From Pseudomonadales bacterium (GTDB taxonomy: Bacteria > Pseudomonadota > Gammaproteobacteria > Pseudomonadales > Halieaceae), in assembly GCA_024234855.1 (NCBI GenBank), contig JACKNN010000003.1, positions 1 to 64,000 of the forward strand: a stretch of 64,000 nucleotides of DNA. Direction: 5' to 3'. Position 1 is the stretch's first letter, and each line of letters opens with the position of its first letter. The notes beneath the pieces are model-generated. The model was not told where the DNA came from. It did not search any database and saw nothing but the letters and a program-made list of their open reading frames with translations. The position numbers and the translations under genes were made by a program. Below, piece after piece: positions 63,214 through 64,000 of the stretch.

Positions 63214-64000
63214 TTACACCAGCTTCTTCGCCAGTAAGTCATTGACCATCTGCGGGTTCGCCTGGCCTTTGGAAAGTTTCATCACCTGGCCGACGAAAAA
63301 ACCCACCAGTTTCTTGCGCCGGTCTTCATCAGCGGCGAGGTACTGCGCCACCTGGTTGGCGTTGGCGGCGATTACCGCGTCGACCATGCCCTCCAACTCG
63401 CCAGTGTCGCTCACCTGCTGCAGGCCGCGAGCCGCGATGATCTCGTCGGCGCTCCCAGCGCCTTGCCACATGGCCTCAAACACCTGCTTGGCGATCTTGC
63501 CCGAGATACTGTTATCCAGGATGCGTTTGATCAGGCCGCCCAGGGCGGGTGCGCTGACCGGGCAGTCGTTCAGGCTTAGCTCGCCCCGGTTCAGTTGGCC
63601 GAGCAACTCCACCTGTACCCAGTTGGCGGCGATTTTTGCATCGCCGCAAGCAGCGACCACGGCTTCAAAATAGGCGGCCAATTCGCGGCTGTCCGCCAGT
63701 ACGTTGGCGTCGTAGTGGCCCAGGCCGTACTGCTCGACAAAGCGGTGGCGTTTTTCGGTCGGCAGCTCCGGCAGGTCGGCGCGAACGCTTTCTATATAGG
63801 CCTCGTCGATGACGACAGGCAACAGGTCGGGCTCCGGGAAGTAGCGATAGTCGTTGGCGACTTCCTTGCTGCGCATGGGGCGGGTCTCGTCCAGGTCGGC
63901 GTCGTACAGGCGGGTCTCCTGGACGATTTTGCCGCCGTCCTCGAGGATCTCCGCCTGCCGCTCGAATTCGTGGCGAATCGCCTTCTCGACAAAACGGAAG
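63214..64000 (-). CDS. gatB: Asp/Glu-tRNA amidotransferase subunit B (5' end outside window)
   Basis: The C-terminal about 261 residues of GatB, open to the right edge. The catalytic domain end contains RPMRSKEVANDYRYFPEPDLLPV, and the tail GatB/YqeY domain has LGGLIKRILDNSISGKIAKQVFEAMW and FVGQVMKLSKGQANPQMVNDLL. It forms Gln-tRNA or Asn-tRNA with GatA and GatC. The start lies beyond 64000. Confidence 0.97.
   Translation of the reverse strand, partial: FRFVEKAIRHEFERQAEILEDGGKIVQETRLYDADLDETRPMRSKEVANDYRYFPEPDLLPVVIDEAYIESVRADLPELPTEKRHRFVEQYGLGHYDANVLADSRELAAYFEAVVAACGDAKIAANWVQVELLGQLNRGELSLNDCPVSAPALGGLIKRILDNSISGKIAKQVFEAMWQGAGSADEIIAARGLQQVSDTGELEGMVDAVIAANANQVAQYLAADEDRRKKLVGFFVGQVMKLSKGQANPQMVNDLLAKKLV

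Overview
The window comes from a chromosome of a moderately GC-rich gammaproteobacterium. The right-hand third (about 44.9-64.0 kb) has the conserved order ychF-pth-rplY-prs-tRNA-Gln-ispE-lolB-TPR / hemA-prfA-prmC-moeB seen in Pseudomonas-like and Cellvibrionales genomes. With the DUF1254/DUF3604 proteins, TonB receptor and CoA-ligase/thiolase genes on the left, I would guess a marine Cellvibrionales (Halieaceae/OM60-type) bacterium; this taxonomic call is inference.

Left part (1-28.4 kb): a catabolic locus. A minus-strand operon (7.3 kb down past base 1) encodes a Rid protein, a Tat-exported flavin amine oxidase, a DUF3604 protein, two DUF1254/DUF1214 proteins and an SDR. A divergent AraC-family regulator (7.7 kb) follows, then a plus-strand series: TonB-dependent receptor, second Tat flavin amine oxidase, di-haem cytochrome c, alpha/beta hydrolase, SDR, PafA-like phosphatase. 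Returning on the minus strand are VOC-metallophosphoesterase-VOC and a complete acetoin-dehydrogenase-type operon (acoX-like kinase, E1alpha, E1beta, E2, E3). Six promoters in this region share one 64-bp architecture: a distal 15-mer, a proximal 15-mer starting 21 bp later, and a -10 hexamer exactly 22 bp after the proximal box. They precede the Rid operon, the TonB receptor, the VOC operon, the aco-like operon, a VOC pseudogene and an orphan site. This looks like one AraC-type regulon, and the AraC gene at 7.7 kb is the natural candidate regulator. The picture is uptake across the outer membrane, periplasmic flavin/cytochrome c oxidation, then cytoplasmic cleavage to acyl-CoA. The substrate cannot be read from sequence. 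The same locus carries decayed second copies (VOC gene plus promoter, 3' end of the E3 gene, PafA-like phosphatase), so it has a history of duplication, rearrangement and loss.

Middle (28.4-37.3 kb): a second AraC regulator divergent from an acyl-CoA ligase, SCPx-like thiolase, SDR, saccharopine-dehydrogenase-like reductase, enoyl-CoA hydratase and SRPBCC operon. The SDR is split by an IS256-family element with a clean 9-bp target duplication; removing it restores the frame exactly.

Mobile zone (37.4-44.8 kb): a decayed AbiE fragment, an IS3-family element, an intact AbiEi/AbiEii type IV toxin-antitoxin pair, then two tyrosine recombinases and a small putative helper gene next to the 3' end of tRNA-Met. 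This resembles the integration end of a genomic island; the other end is not seen.

Right part (44.9-64.0 kb): housekeeping genes for translation (pth, rplY, prfA, prmC, hemA, gatB), isoprenoid and outer-membrane lipoprotein biogenesis (ispE, lolB), PRPP synthesis, RNA helicase, MATE efflux, CysZ and small conserved proteins.
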